The position numbers were made by a program, and so were the translations under genes. The notes under the pieces are model-generated. The model searched no databases. It saw only the letters and a program-made list of their open reading frames with translations, and was not told where the DNA came from. This document shows, piece by piece, positions 1-8,365 of a stretch of 64,000 bases of DNA. Source of the stretch: Verrucomicrobiales bacterium (GTDB lineage Bacteria; Verrucomicrobiota; Verrucomicrobiia; Verrucomicrobiales; DEV007); the NCBI GenBank assembly GCA_029213195.1, contig JARGNI010000013.1, positions 62,001 to 126,000 on the forward strand. Direction: 5' to 3'. Numbering within the stretch: position 1 is the first letter of the stretch; every line of letters begins with the position of its first letter.

Positions 1-110
1 ACCGTTTCCGCGCCCCCCCGATAGGCACGAATCTTAAACGGATTTTCTCCCTTCAATTCCAGGAGAAGTGCGATTTCTTCCAGAGTTTCTACCAGCGTTT
101 CCCTCGTCAT
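1..110 (-). CDS. polX: PolX-family DNA polymerase/3'-5' exonuclease, N-terminus only
   Basis: Reading leftward from the ATG at 110-108 gives about 36 codons before the window edge. They include [19 protein letters not shown], which matches the conserved N-terminal helix-hairpin-helix (8-kDa) region of PolX-type X-family DNA polymerases ([17 protein letters not shown] is nearly invariant there). PolX fills short gaps in base-excision repair and usually carries a C-terminal PHP exonuclease, which would lie outside this window. The gene is divergent from the kinase at 359. The frame stays open upstream of the ATG, so a slightly earlier start is possible. The family call rests on this single but distinctive motif. 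Confidence 0.75.
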   Translation of the reverse strand, partial: MTRETLVETLEEIALLLELKGENPFKIRAYRGGAET

Positions 111-358
111 AGGCTCGGATACTTCGGATTTGATACGCCCTTGGCAGAAGGGACGCGAGAGGGAAATCGAAAAAACGGCGAGCTGTCACCAATTCAGGAG
201 TCGCCCACTCCCCAAATCCTTCACCATGCTCAATATCCTCCTCTGCATACCCGATGCAAAAAGCCCCCTTTTATCCGTGAAATCTTTCTGAATGCCCCCT
301 ATATTCTGCCAGCGACGCCTCCCACAGGTTCTTCAGCCGAGGCGATTTGATACCCCTG

Positions 359-3010
359 ATGAGCAAACGCTACGAAATCCGCGAGCAGATCGGCAAAGGT
401 GGACTGGGCGCTGTCTACAAAGCTTTTGATACACAGCTTCAACGAGAGGTCGCGATCAAGCGGGTTCTTTCCCCGGACCAGGCATCGGATGAGGAAGTCA
501 AGGAGGCTGCCGACAAACTCATTGCCGAGGCCCAGACACTCTCGACGCTGAATCACCCCAACATCATTACCGTATTCGATGTCGGGCAGGATGAAAAGGG
601 TGGGTTTGTCGTGATGGAGTTGCTCAAGGGAGAAACCCTTGACGAGACCATCGCGCGGGGCGTTCTGACCCAGGAAGATTTTACCGAAATTGTCTACCAG
701 ACCATCGAGGCTCTGATCGCGGCACAGGCCAGCGACGTGATTCACCGGGATATCAAGCCGACCAATATCATGGTGATCTGGCAGGCTTCTGGAAAATTCC
801 AGACCAAGATTCTCGACTTCGGTCTCGCCAAGTTCAGCAAGAGCCCCTCTGTGCAGACCATGGACCAGGAGGACTCGGTGCTCGGCTCCATTTTCTTCAT
901 GGCTCCGGAACAGTTCGAGCGAGGCGAACTCGACGCTCGGACCGACCTCTACCAGATGGGGTGCGTCTATTACAATGCCCTGACCGGACAATATCCTTTC
1001 AACGGAGATACGGCCCCTCAGGTGATGAATGCCCATCTCCAGCACAAGGTCATCCCTCTCGAGCAGATCCGCCCCGATCTCCCCCCTGCCATCTGTCAGT
1101 GGGTGATGTGGCTAATCAACCGGGACATGGAACATCGCCCGGCAGATGCGCGGGAGGCTCTCAAGAAATGGCCTCGCGATCCGCAGCCAGCCGGTATCCC
1201 CGTGGCAACCGCTTTGCCTGTAGAAGACACCCCGAAAGTGGCGAGCGATGCGATCAAGATCGTCACGGCAGAGGGCCAGGCATCCGCTCCCCCTGCTCTC
1301 ATCGTAACGGGAGAAACAGGAAATGCGCCCATGGCTACGCCAGCCACGCAAGTGGGCGCCACAACCGGGAAATTGATCACTGGAGCCACGACGGGACGTT
1401 TGCAGACAGGAGCGACTACGGGAAGACTCCAGACGGGTCCCGCCAGAGCCCGGGGAACGGCCCCAGCCAAGAAGGGGGCCGTGGGAGGATCCCGCCCCAA
1501 TGTCCGAAAAACTCCCGCGAAAAAATCAAGCCACAAGGGGAAATGGATTGTCCTCGCCGGAATTGCGGCACTGATCGTAGTGCTCGTCGTCGTCAAATCG
1601 ATGCGCAGTGCTGCTGCAGAGAAGCGAAACGCGCGCATCGTCGAGCTTGCTTCCGACGACGGCCCGGAAATCACTCTGGCCGATGTCGCTTTGGCCGTCG
1701 ATTTCCTCGCCAACCCGGAGACAACACCGTCCCTGCGCAGTGACGCCATGGAGGTGCTCGATCGGGCCGAAGGTGCCAATGTGAACGACCTTCTTCACAC
1801 CCGACTCAAGGAAACCGAGAATACCGTGCTGCAGATGCGGCTTGCCAATATTCTCTCCGAAAAAGGTCATTCCCCTGCCGTTCCCACCATCCTTGCCGCT
1901 TTCCAAGGCGCTCCCGGGGACAAGGAGAAGGTTCAACTCCTCTCTTCGGTCCGCGCCATTGCAGACATGGATCAGATCGGCCAGATCGTGGACGCGCTGC
2001 AGGGTGACCATAGCCAAGCGGTGAGAAATGTGTTCGAGGACACCGTCCTCGCGGTCCTCCGGAAATCCAGTTCTTCGGAGACAGTGGTCGACGATCTGCT
2101 GACTCGAGTTTCCACCACGAGCGGCAGCGAAAGAAAAAGCCTCTTCCGAATCCTCGGAGCGCTCGGAGGTTCCAAAGTGGAAACCCGCATGGCGAGTATT
2201 TATTCGAAGAGGAACGACCCTGAGTACCAGCGTGATGCGATGGTGGCCTATCTGAACTGGAAAGACCGTTCTGCAATCCCCGAGGTCGAGAAGATCATCG
2301 AGACCACGGAGGATCAGCTGCTTCGAACCGCCGCGGTCAAAGCACTCCTGCGTCTTTCCTCCCTCCCCGGCGACGTGACCGAGGCCGAGCGAATCGCTCT
2401 TTGGAAGAAAGTCTTCGAGCTCAATGAGAACCCCAACGATGCGCGTCGTCTCATTGCCCTCACCATCGAGTACCCATCCCCTGCGACGGTGAAGCTCCTT
2501 GAGGAATGGTCGAGTCATGAGAAATTCGGAAACCTTGCCAAGGGGACCGTGAAGACGCTGCAGCAAGCTCTCGCCAACGTTCCGGAAATCGCACCCGGCG
2601 AAGAACTGAAAGGGAACAAAGCACGAGTGCAGGGAGACAATCGGGCCGCGATCAACTCCTTCGTCGAATCCCTGACTTCCTGGATTTCTCCCGACACCTG
2701 GTTCAGTTGGACTTTCAAGGTCAAGGAGCCGGGAAATTACTCCATCTCAGTCGACCAGGCGACCTTGCGAGAAGATCCGAGCGAGTTCCACATCTATCTC
2801 GGAGGTCAGAAATTCTCCGGTCAATCCGCCACCACGGAAACCCTTGAGGAATTCACTACCGTGAAGCCCGGCGGAACCATTGCTCTCGAGAAAGGAAAAA
2901 TCTACACCCTCGTCCTCGCTGCCGGGGAACGAGTCCAGCCCCGCATGATGGATATCCATTTCGTCACCTTGGTCAAGGCTGGCGGTGGCGGCGGCAGTGG
3001 CGAGGAATAA
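359..3010 (+). CDS. Transmembrane Ser/Thr protein kinase with HEAT-like repeats and C-terminal beta-sandwich-like domain
   Basis: Protein of 883 aa. A Hanks-type kinase domain fills about residues 5-270: glycine loop IGKGGLGAVY at 11-20, Lys34 in VAIK, catalytic HRDIKPTN at 129-136, DFG at 153-155 and APE at 182-184, so all catalytic residues are present. It is followed by an Ala/Pro/Thr linker with three degenerate copies of GATTGRLQT (about 332-360), a Lys/Arg-rich stretch and one transmembrane helix (about 395-413). The extracytoplasmic part resembles HEAT/Armadillo repeats (about 430-750) and ends in a roughly 110-residue domain with the look of a carbohydrate-binding-like beta sandwich (FKVKEPGNYSISV). 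The ATG at 359 is preferred over the TTG at 347 because the kinase fold starts immediately after it. Substrate and ligand are unknown. Confidence 0.9.
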   Translation: MSKRYEIREQIGKGGLGAVYKAFDTQLQREVAIKRVLSPDQASDEEVKEAADKLIAEAQTLSTLNHPNIITVFDVGQDEKGGFVVMELLKGETLDETIARGVLTQEDFTEIVYQTIEALIAAQASDVIHRDIKPTNIMVIWQASGKFQTKILDFGLAKFSKSPSVQTMDQEDSVLGSIFFMAPEQFERGELDARTDLYQMGCVYYNALTGQYPFNGDTAPQVMNAHLQHKVIPLEQIRPDLPPAICQWVMWLINRDMEHRPADAREALKKWPRDPQPAGIPVATALPVEDTPKVASDAIKIVTAEGQASAPPALIVTGETGNAPMATPATQVGATTGKLITGATTGRLQTGATTGRLQTGPARARGTAPAKKGAVGGSRPNVRKTPAKKSSHKGKWIVLAGIAALIVVLVVVKSMRSAAAEKRNARIVELASDDGPEITLADVALAVDFLANPETTPSLRSDAMEVLDRAEGANVNDLLHTRLKETENTVLQMRLANILSEKGHSPAVPTILAAFQGAPGDKEKVQLLSSVRAIADMDQIGQIVDALQGDHSQAVRNVFEDTVLAVLRKSSSSETVVDDLLTRVSTTSGSERKSLFRILGALGGSKVETRMASIYSKRNDPEYQRDAMVAYLNWKDRSAIPEVEKIIETTEDQLLRTAAVKALLRLSSLPGDVTEAERIALWKKVFELNENPNDARRLIALTIEYPSPATVKLLEEWSSHEKFGNLAKGTVKTLQQALANVPEIAPGEELKGNKARVQGDNRAAINSFVESLTSWISPDTWFSWTFKVKEPGNYSISVDQATLREDPSEFHIYLGGQKFSGQSATTETLEEFTTVKPGGTIALEKGKIYTLVLAAGERVQPRMMDIHFVTLVKAGGGGGSGEE

Positions 3011-3100
3011 GCCTGATAGCCCCCCCCTCTTTCTCCGAAGCTTCGCCATCAAAGATTCACAACCCGGATCAATCTCGGCAGAAAAAAGCAGAAGAAGCGT

Positions 3101-3814
3101 CTACCTGCGATTCTGATCCGGAGCCTTGAAATCCAGCTCGCGTCCATCCGCCAGCTTGGTCATAGCTCCACGGATCATGTTCCCCCGCTCGTCACGTGAG
3201 AGATTCGGATACGTCTTCATGACGTGACCGATATAGGAACGCAGTTTGTTTCGCTGCTCGTCGCTGAGCGACTTGTAGCGCGCGATATCCTCTTTCGAAG
3301 GCCCCTTTCTTTTCTCATCCTTCTTGTCTCCACCGCCGGAAGAACCGGGAGAAACGCCCCGCGGAAACAACTGGGAAGTCTCGTATTTGAACTCGACCTC
3401 TTGTCCCGCAAAGGTGATTTTTACCGCGACCCCCTCCAGGTCCTCACCTGGGACCACCTCGACCAGTTGCAAGCCCTCTTCGCTAACTTCCTCGGGGGTC
3501 ACGAGGAAGGTTTCTTTGGTCTGACGATCCTGAAGGGTCGCGATCTGAATGTCATCAAAGGCCGCCACCGCTCGAAGAACATATTTTTCCCCGGGGTCGA
3601 GAACGCGAACAAAAGGGCTACCGTTCTTGATCGCCGAAAAATCGTCCCCTTCGACCGGGTCCGGCTGAGGCAGGCCGATCCCCTCTTCCACGACGTTGAT
3701 CAACTGAACGGGCTCTGCCTCGTCCCCCTCGCCTTCAGCGAAAGCCAGGACCGAAGCCATGGTTGCCATGGCCATGGCAGTGAGTCGTTTGAAGAAAACA
3801 GAGGCCTTTTTCAT
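3101..3814 (-). CDS. Secreted hypothetical protein in pilus/secretion-type operon
   Basis: Protein of 237 aa starting MKKASVFFKRL, with a Sec signal peptide ending near LAFA|EG. The GTG at 3832 would put six more residues in front; the ATG at 3814 gives the canonical signal peptide. The mature protein has a beta-rich acidic N-terminal part, a Gly/Ser/Lys-rich linker (about 165-185) and a helical C-terminus resembling DEQRNKLRSYIGHVMKTYPN. It is the last gene of a run after the PilMN-like and PilO-like proteins, four bases after the latter, which is where PilP-type periplasmic partners often lie. I see no clear PilP domain, so the function is open. Confidence 0.7.
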   Translation of the reverse strand: MKKASVFFKRLTAMAMATMASVLAFAEGEGDEAEPVQLINVVEEGIGLPQPDPVEGDDFSAIKNGSPFVRVLDPGEKYVLRAVAAFDDIQIATLQDRQTKETFLVTPEEVSEEGLQLVEVVPGEDLEGVAVKITFAGQEVEFKYETSQLFPRGVSPGSSGGGDKKDEKRKGPSKEDIARYKSLSDEQRNKLRSYIGHVMKTYPNLSRDERGNMIRGAMTKLADGRELDFKAPDQNRR

Positions 3815-3818
3815 CGAT

Positions 3819-4412
3819 CTATCCGCGGACACCGGATTCCTGGGAGTTGGAAGAATTCGTCATAGCTTCAGGAGGTCCTGCCGGAGCAAACCACTTTGCG
3901 AGCGTGATCTGACAGATCGCCTGGGGCTCGGGCTCCTTCGACTTCGTGTCGATCTTGAAAGAGAGAGCCTTGATGACCTGGAACTGGTCCCGATTCTGCA
4001 GCGTCGTCAGCCAATCGATCACCGCCATCTGTTCGCCACGGATCGTGAGCCGAATCGCTACCTCGGTATAAAACGGATCCTTGGTGATCTCCTGGAGACT
4101 CTGCTGCTCGATCCGAATTTTCCGATCAAAGAGCTCGTCCTGGACGGACTGCAGGAGATCCGCCTGTTCCTTCCCGAAATTCTCAGCTGCAGGCATGGTG
4201 GCATTGAGCCACTGCTCGCGCGCAGCCGCCATCTGGGCTTCCTCCAACCACATCTCCTGATCCTTGAGCTGGTTGTCGAGTTCCATGATCCGATCATTGC
4301 TGCCACGGAGCTTGCCTGAAATCGATCGATACGCGAACGCATTCGCGATCAGGAAGATCACGCCAAAACAGATCCCCAGCAGGGCTTTTTCTCTATTCGT
4401 CAGGGCCCTCAT
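3819..4412 (-). CDS. PilO/GspM-like inner-membrane protein
   Basis: Protein of 197 aa with one N-terminal transmembrane helix (LLGICFGVIFLIANAFAYR), then a coiled coil (about 35-70) and a small alpha/beta domain containing TIRGEQMAVIDWLTTLQNRDQFQVIKALSF. This is the layout of PilO and GspM, bitopic proteins that form the inner-membrane alignment platform of type IV pili and type II secretion. Its start overlaps the end of the upstream PilMN-like gene by 20 bases, supporting co-translation. The assignment rests on architecture and position, since the family is poorly conserved in sequence. Confidence 0.65.
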   Translation of the reverse strand: MRALTNREKALLGICFGVIFLIANAFAYRSISGKLRGSNDRIMELDNQLKDQEMWLEEAQMAAAREQWLNATMPAAENFGKEQADLLQSVQDELFDRKIRIEQQSLQEITKDPFYTEVAIRLTIRGEQMAVIDWLTTLQNRDQFQVIKALSFKIDTKSKEPEPQAICQITLAKWFAPAGPPEAMTNSSNSQESGVRG

Positions 4413-5613
4413 TCTTTGGTGTCGCTTCGATCCGGAAATTGGCAGTGTTGTTTTTCTCGACCTTGGTGTTGCTCAGGTCCCAAGTATACTGCGAAAGCTC
4501 GGACATGTTCTGAAGATCTTCGATCAGTCGATTGGCGAGTTGCACATCCTTGGCCTGCCCCTCGAGACGGATGACCCGATTCTCGGTGCGGAACTCGCGG
4601 ATGACCACCCCACTCCCGGGAAGAGCAGAGGTGATCCGGTTCAACTGCACCAGCGGAAACCACGACTTCTCAAAAGCCGGCTCGAGCTTCTTCCAACGCT
4701 GCGAAGCCAGTTGCACCTGCTCGACATCGGGAGCCAAAATCTCGACCTGCTCCTCCAGCGAAGCAATCGTCGCCGCGGTCTTCTTGGAATGAACCCAGAG
4801 CCAGGAAACAGCGACCACATAGACAATGAAGGCGACCGCAAGGCCCGCGAGTGTTCTCGATTTGATCTTGGAGTTCTTTCTCGCCCGAGTCACTTCGGCC
4901 GGCAACAAGCGATCCCGAATCGAAAGCTTCGCTGATGTAAAGCCTTCCGGATTTCCAACATCGACCGGAATAGACATCCCTGCAGCGAAACCGTCGTGAT
5001 CGTCGTCCGGCAGGTTCTTGATCGAAACCTGCAAACGCGAAGGAAGCCGACTTCCCAACACCGGATCTCCCGCCAGGCTCATCAGGATCAACGACACTTC
5101 CTGAGCCGCCCCGGCATCGAGATCGGAACTTCCATTCAATACCTGGAGATGGATCAGGTCTCCCTCGTGATAGAGACCGAGGACCAGCCTTCCCTGCTCC
5201 CGCCATAGGCTCGCGCCTCCGGAAGGCTGGGAACGAAGCGCCGCATACAATTGATAGCCTCCCGCCGACGGGACAATGAACTCTTCTCCAAGAGGGCTCA
5301 CCACGGAAACAAGAAAGGAATCGCCGGCGGCAGTTCTCTGAACGACTCGATAGTCGATCATGCCACTCCCTTCGGCCGAGTGGGCCAGGCCACGCTTCTC
5401 GACCTGGGCAAAAATCATGCTCTCGTGGAGCGATTCATCCGTGGGAGGAAGCTCCACAGCAAAGAGCGAAACGAGATGGGAGGGAATCCCGACGACCACA
5501 TCACTACGACTGCTGGCCAAGGACACGAGATCCTCGCTATGACCCAGCTCTTTGGATCCCGATACAAGGAGCCAACCATGATCAGGAGAAGGAATCGCAG
5601 CAAGGGAAGGCAT
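4393..5613 (-). CDS. PilM/PilN-like fusion protein of a type IV pilus or type II secretion platform
   Basis: Protein of 406 aa. The first 240 residues are soluble with alternating beta/alpha segments, reminiscent of the actin-like PilM/GspL cytoplasmic domain but shorter and lacking obvious nucleotide-binding signatures. A basic segment (KNSKIKSR) precedes a single transmembrane helix (about 255-276), a coiled coil, and a C-terminal fimbrial-assembly-type domain in which RITSALPGSGVVIREFR and VIRLEGQAKDVQLANRLIEDL resemble PilN. The gene lies upstream of a PilO-like gene. A GspL-like protein is the alternative reading. No secretin or ATPase is adjacent, so these must be elsewhere or this is a reduced system. 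Confidence 0.6.
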   Translation of the reverse strand: MPSLAAIPSPDHGWLLVSGSKELGHSEDLVSLASSRSDVVVGIPSHLVSLFAVELPPTDESLHESMIFAQVEKRGLAHSAEGSGMIDYRVVQRTAAGDSFLVSVVSPLGEEFIVPSAGGYQLYAALRSQPSGGASLWREQGRLVLGLYHEGDLIHLQVLNGSSDLDAGAAQEVSLILMSLAGDPVLGSRLPSRLQVSIKNLPDDDHDGFAAGMSIPVDVGNPEGFTSAKLSIRDRLLPAEVTRARKNSKIKSRTLAGLAVAFIVYVVAVSWLWVHSKKTAATIASLEEQVEILAPDVEQVQLASQRWKKLEPAFEKSWFPLVQLNRITSALPGSGVVIREFRTENRVIRLEGQAKDVQLANRLIEDLQNMSELSQYTWDLSNTKVEKNNTANFRIEATPKNEGPDE

Positions 5614-5697
5614 GGGACAAGTAGAAGTCGGGTGGAAACAGTTTCAACCCCGGAACAGCGCCAGAGTTTTCAGGAAAACGCACAAGGTTGCAAGACA

Positions 5698-6573
5698 TCA
5701 AAAGTCGCCAATCGCGTAATTTGCGGTCACGACCAGGCGCTCGGACCATTTCAGGTCTCGCGGTCTCAGGCTGGTCATCCCTGGGGCCACCACCTCGAGA
5801 AATGGCGATCCCGTGAGCCAACGGCCAAAATCCTCGGTTCCCTTCAGCGCCCGAAACGGCTGCTGCCCAGGCTCGCGATGGATCAGGAGATGGTTTCTGA
5901 CACCGCCCCAGGAATCCAGCACCTCGGCGGTGAAACCCAGGCCCTCTCGAATCGGCGAAATCCCCACGACCACCACATTATGATGGTGTCCCGACTGCCA
6001 TCCCGGCTCCCCATTTTCTCCCTCGGTCACCCGAAAAGAACGCAGACTCAGGATGGGAGCCACACCATTCTCGATCGACCGCTCGAAGAGCCGATGAACG
6101 CGCTCGATCATTTCCTCATCGGGTTCATCCTTGCGCCGATCCAAGTAGGCTCCCCGGAAGGCCTCGATGTCGTTCTCCGCCAAGAGCTCATTCAGTCCTG
6201 CGACAAGATCTTCGCTGACGACCCCATGCACGCCCCATCGCTTCTGCCCAGGCACGACCTCGGACCTGCGGTTCCGGAAATAGCGATCGATGACATATCG
6301 CATCCGAGCCTCTTCCGTTCGCCCGAGGAGACCTTGGTAAGCTCCCTGGTAGCGCTCCGAGCTGAACTTCAGCAGGTTGAGGAGACAAGCAGGACCACAG
6401 CCATTCTCCGAATCACGATAAACGCGCTGATCCACGATCGCCTTCTCGACCCTCGGCACAGAAATGGAGAGATTCTCCTCGGCCCACGTCGTTGAAAAAT
6501 TCAGGAACGCAGCTAGCACAGGAGCGAGGAGAAAACACTTCGCAAACCGACCCAACTCATCGTGAAGGACCAT
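5698..6573 (-). CDS. Secreted papain-like (C39-like) cysteine peptidase-fold protein
   Basis: Protein of 291 aa with a signal peptide (about 1-31, ending FSTTWA). NGCGPACLLNLLKF at about 57-70 matches the catalytic-Cys helix of C39-like/papain-like peptidases (Cys59 or Cys63). SGHHHNVVVVGI at about 194-205 supplies the expected His, and DSWGG at 220-224 the third residue, so a complete Cys-His-Asp triad is plausible. It starts six bases after prfB and lies 84 bases before the PilMN-like gene. The C39 family includes bacteriocin leader peptidases, but this protein is exported and has no ABC transporter. Its substrate is unknown. Confidence 0.65.
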   Translation of the reverse strand: MVLHDELGRFAKCFLLAPVLAAFLNFSTTWAEENLSISVPRVEKAIVDQRVYRDSENGCGPACLLNLLKFSSERYQGAYQGLLGRTEEARMRYVIDRYFRNRRSEVVPGQKRWGVHGVVSEDLVAGLNELLAENDIEAFRGAYLDRRKDEPDEEMIERVHRLFERSIENGVAPILSLRSFRVTEGENGEPGWQSGHHHNVVVVGISPIREGLGFTAEVLDSWGGVRNHLLIHREPGQQPFRALKGTEDFGRWLTGSPFLEVVAPGMTSLRPRDLKWSERLVVTANYAIGDF

Positions 6574-6579
6574 GACCTT

Positions 6580-7702
6580 CTACAAATCGTCGTCACTTTC
6601 CCCGGCCACCTTGCCACGTAGCTTGGCCTCGATAAACGGATCGAGAGCGCCATCCATCACGGCCTGGATATTCCCGGTTTCCTCTCCCGTCCGGTGATCC
6701 TTGACCATCTGGTAGGGCTGGAAAACATAGGATCGGATCTGGCTGCCAAAGGCAATCTCGCCTTTCTCGCCATACTCTTTCTCCATCTCGGAGCGCTTCT
6801 TATCCTCCTCCATCTGGAGAAGCTTCGCCTTCAGCAAACGCATCGCGGTCTGTCGGTTCTTCAGCTGGCTCCTCTCTACCGTGCATCGGATTTGGATGCC
6901 CGAGGGAAAGTGCGTGAGGTGAACCGCGGTCTCGACCTTGTTCACATTCTGTCCGCCCTTGCCTCCGCTTCGAGCCGTCTTGATCTCGATGTCTTTCTCA
7001 TCGATCTCAAGCTTGGGTTCTTCCTTGAGATCCGGAACGACATCGATGCTTGCAAAGGAAGTGTGACGCCGCGCCTGGGAATCGAAGGGAGAAATGCGAA
7101 CCAGTCGATGGACGCCTCGTTCGCAGTTGAGATAACCGAAAGCGTTTTCGCCCCCGATCCTCAGGGTCGCCCCACGGACGCCGACTTCCTCGCCCTCCTG
7201 CATATCGACGATGTCGACTTTGAAATCCTGTTGCTGCGCCCAACGCTGATACATCCGGACCAGCATGTCCGCCCAATCGCAGGCCTCGGTACCTCCGGCA
7301 CCGGCGTGAATCGTGATGAAGGCGCTCTCGGAATCGTGAGGCCCATTCAGCAGGGTCTGCAGTTCGATCTTGTCCAGCGCTTCTTCGATCGCCTCGACCT
7401 CGGAAGACACCTCCGCGAGTGAGGAATCGTCCGCCTCTTCCTGGGCGATCTCGACCAGCACAGAAAAATCGTCGAGACGTTCCTCGAGTTCGCGGATCGG
7501 AACGATCTTGTTCTTCAAGGCGGCCACTGACGCCACTTTCTCTTGAGCTCGGGCCTGGTCATCCCAGAAACCCGGAGCGCTCATCTCGGCATCGTATGCC
7601 TCCAGCTCTCTTTCCAGCTTGTCGAAGTCAAAGATACCGCCTCAACTCGGAGAGCCGGGCCTTGAGAGATTCCGTATCGATCGCCTGTAATTCGTCTTTC
7701 AT
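6580..7702 (-). CDS. prfB: Peptide chain release factor 2 (with programmed +1 frameshift)
   Basis: RF2 recognises UGA and UAA stop codons and triggers peptidyl-tRNA hydrolysis on the ribosome. The zero frame opens at ATG 7702 and encodes 24 codons ending ...LSELRRYL, then meets TGA at 7630-7628. A +1 shift at CTT-T-GAC continues as [13 protein letters not shown] and on to the stop at 6580, giving about 373 aa, normal for the family. The SPF anticodon-like tripeptide (RISPFDSQ) and the catalytic GGQ ([13 protein letters not shown]) are intact. The coding sequence is therefore 7702-7631 joined to 7629-6580. It heads a minus-strand run with the cysteine-peptidase-like gene six bases downstream. 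Confidence 0.96.
7627..7642 (-). promoter_or_regulatory. prfB: prfB programmed +1 frameshift site
   Basis: On the coding strand the site reads AGGCGG-TAT-CTT-TGA-C: an internal Shine-Dalgarno-like hexamer three bases before the CTT slip codon, followed by the poorly terminating TGAC. This is the classical RF2 autoregulatory signal. The common form has AGGGGG; here the fourth base is C, which would weaken pairing with the anti-SD. Confidence 0.93.
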
Positions 7703-7819
7703 GCGAGGAGATAAGCTGTCCCACAATTCTGGAATATTTCAAACAATCGCTTACCACTTAGGAAGAGAATCGTAGACCGATGTGAATGTCCCGAGTCTCT
7801 CGGCCTCCATCCATTTTTC

Positions 7820-8347
7820 ATGAAAGCGCTCGGCACCCTGATCCGCCGGTCTCCCCTCACCGAGACCAGCCTCATCGTGCACTGGTGTACGCAGGAAAAT
7901 GGGATCGTGAAAACCGTCGCCAAGGGCGCTCGACGCCCCAAGAGTGCCTTTGCGGGGAAACTCGATCTTTTCTATCGCTGCGAAGTCGAGATCCATCCCG
8001 CGAGAAAAGGAGACCTGCACATCCTCAAGGATCTCACTCTGCTCAGCCCCCGACTCGGTCTGAGACGAAACTACCAGCAAACCCTCGCCGCGTCCTACTT
8101 TGTGAAATTGATCGAAAGGGTCGCCGAACCGGAGACACCCCTCCCCGAGATCGCCGACCTACTCGACCGAGGACTGAATTTTCTCGATGAAAAAGACGCC
8201 ACCTGGCGGGCAATCACCCACTTCGAGACCCAACTCGGTGAATTCCTCGGCGTAGCCGAACCCGGTCGAGAGCCCATCGAGTGTCTCGATCACGTCTTTG
8301 GGAAGATGCCGAAGCAACGAGAGGAATTGGCGGAGCGGTTGCGCTGA
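7820..8347 (+). CDS. recO: DNA repair protein RecO, short form
   Basis: Protein of 175 aa. The N-terminus MKALGTLIRRSPLTETSLIV followed by TVAKGARRPKSAFAGKLDLF is the RecO OB-fold signature, with the KGAR motif; the helical region follows with LRRNYQQTLAASYFVKLIERV. RecO loads RecA on SSB-coated DNA with RecR in RecF-pathway recombinational repair. Typical RecO is about 240 aa with a C-terminal Cys-rich zinc site; this protein stops after the helical domain and has no such cysteines. It is divergent from prfB. The short C-terminus ends at a normal stop with no sign of a frameshift in the bases that follow. Confidence 0.85.
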   Translation: MKALGTLIRRSPLTETSLIVHWCTQENGIVKTVAKGARRPKSAFAGKLDLFYRCEVEIHPARKGDLHILKDLTLLSPRLGLRRNYQQTLAASYFVKLIERVAEPETPLPEIADLLDRGLNFLDEKDATWRAITHFETQLGEFLGVAEPGREPIECLDHVFGKMPKQREELAERLR

Positions 8348-8365
8348 AGGCATTCGCTGGGATCC

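Noticed and set aside
141-350. Small + strand frame between polX and the kinase
   Set aside because: Pro/Lys-rich composition without domain or ribosome binding site; probably the divergent promoter region.
1360-1440. Short repeats in the kinase gene as a possible CRISPR-like or VNTR array
   Set aside because: Only three degenerate copies, in frame, encoding a Thr/Gly-rich linker.
5251-6495. Long + strand frame (about 410 codons) opposite the PilMN-like and peptidase-like genes
   Set aside because: Crosses two clear minus-strand genes and shows no family features.
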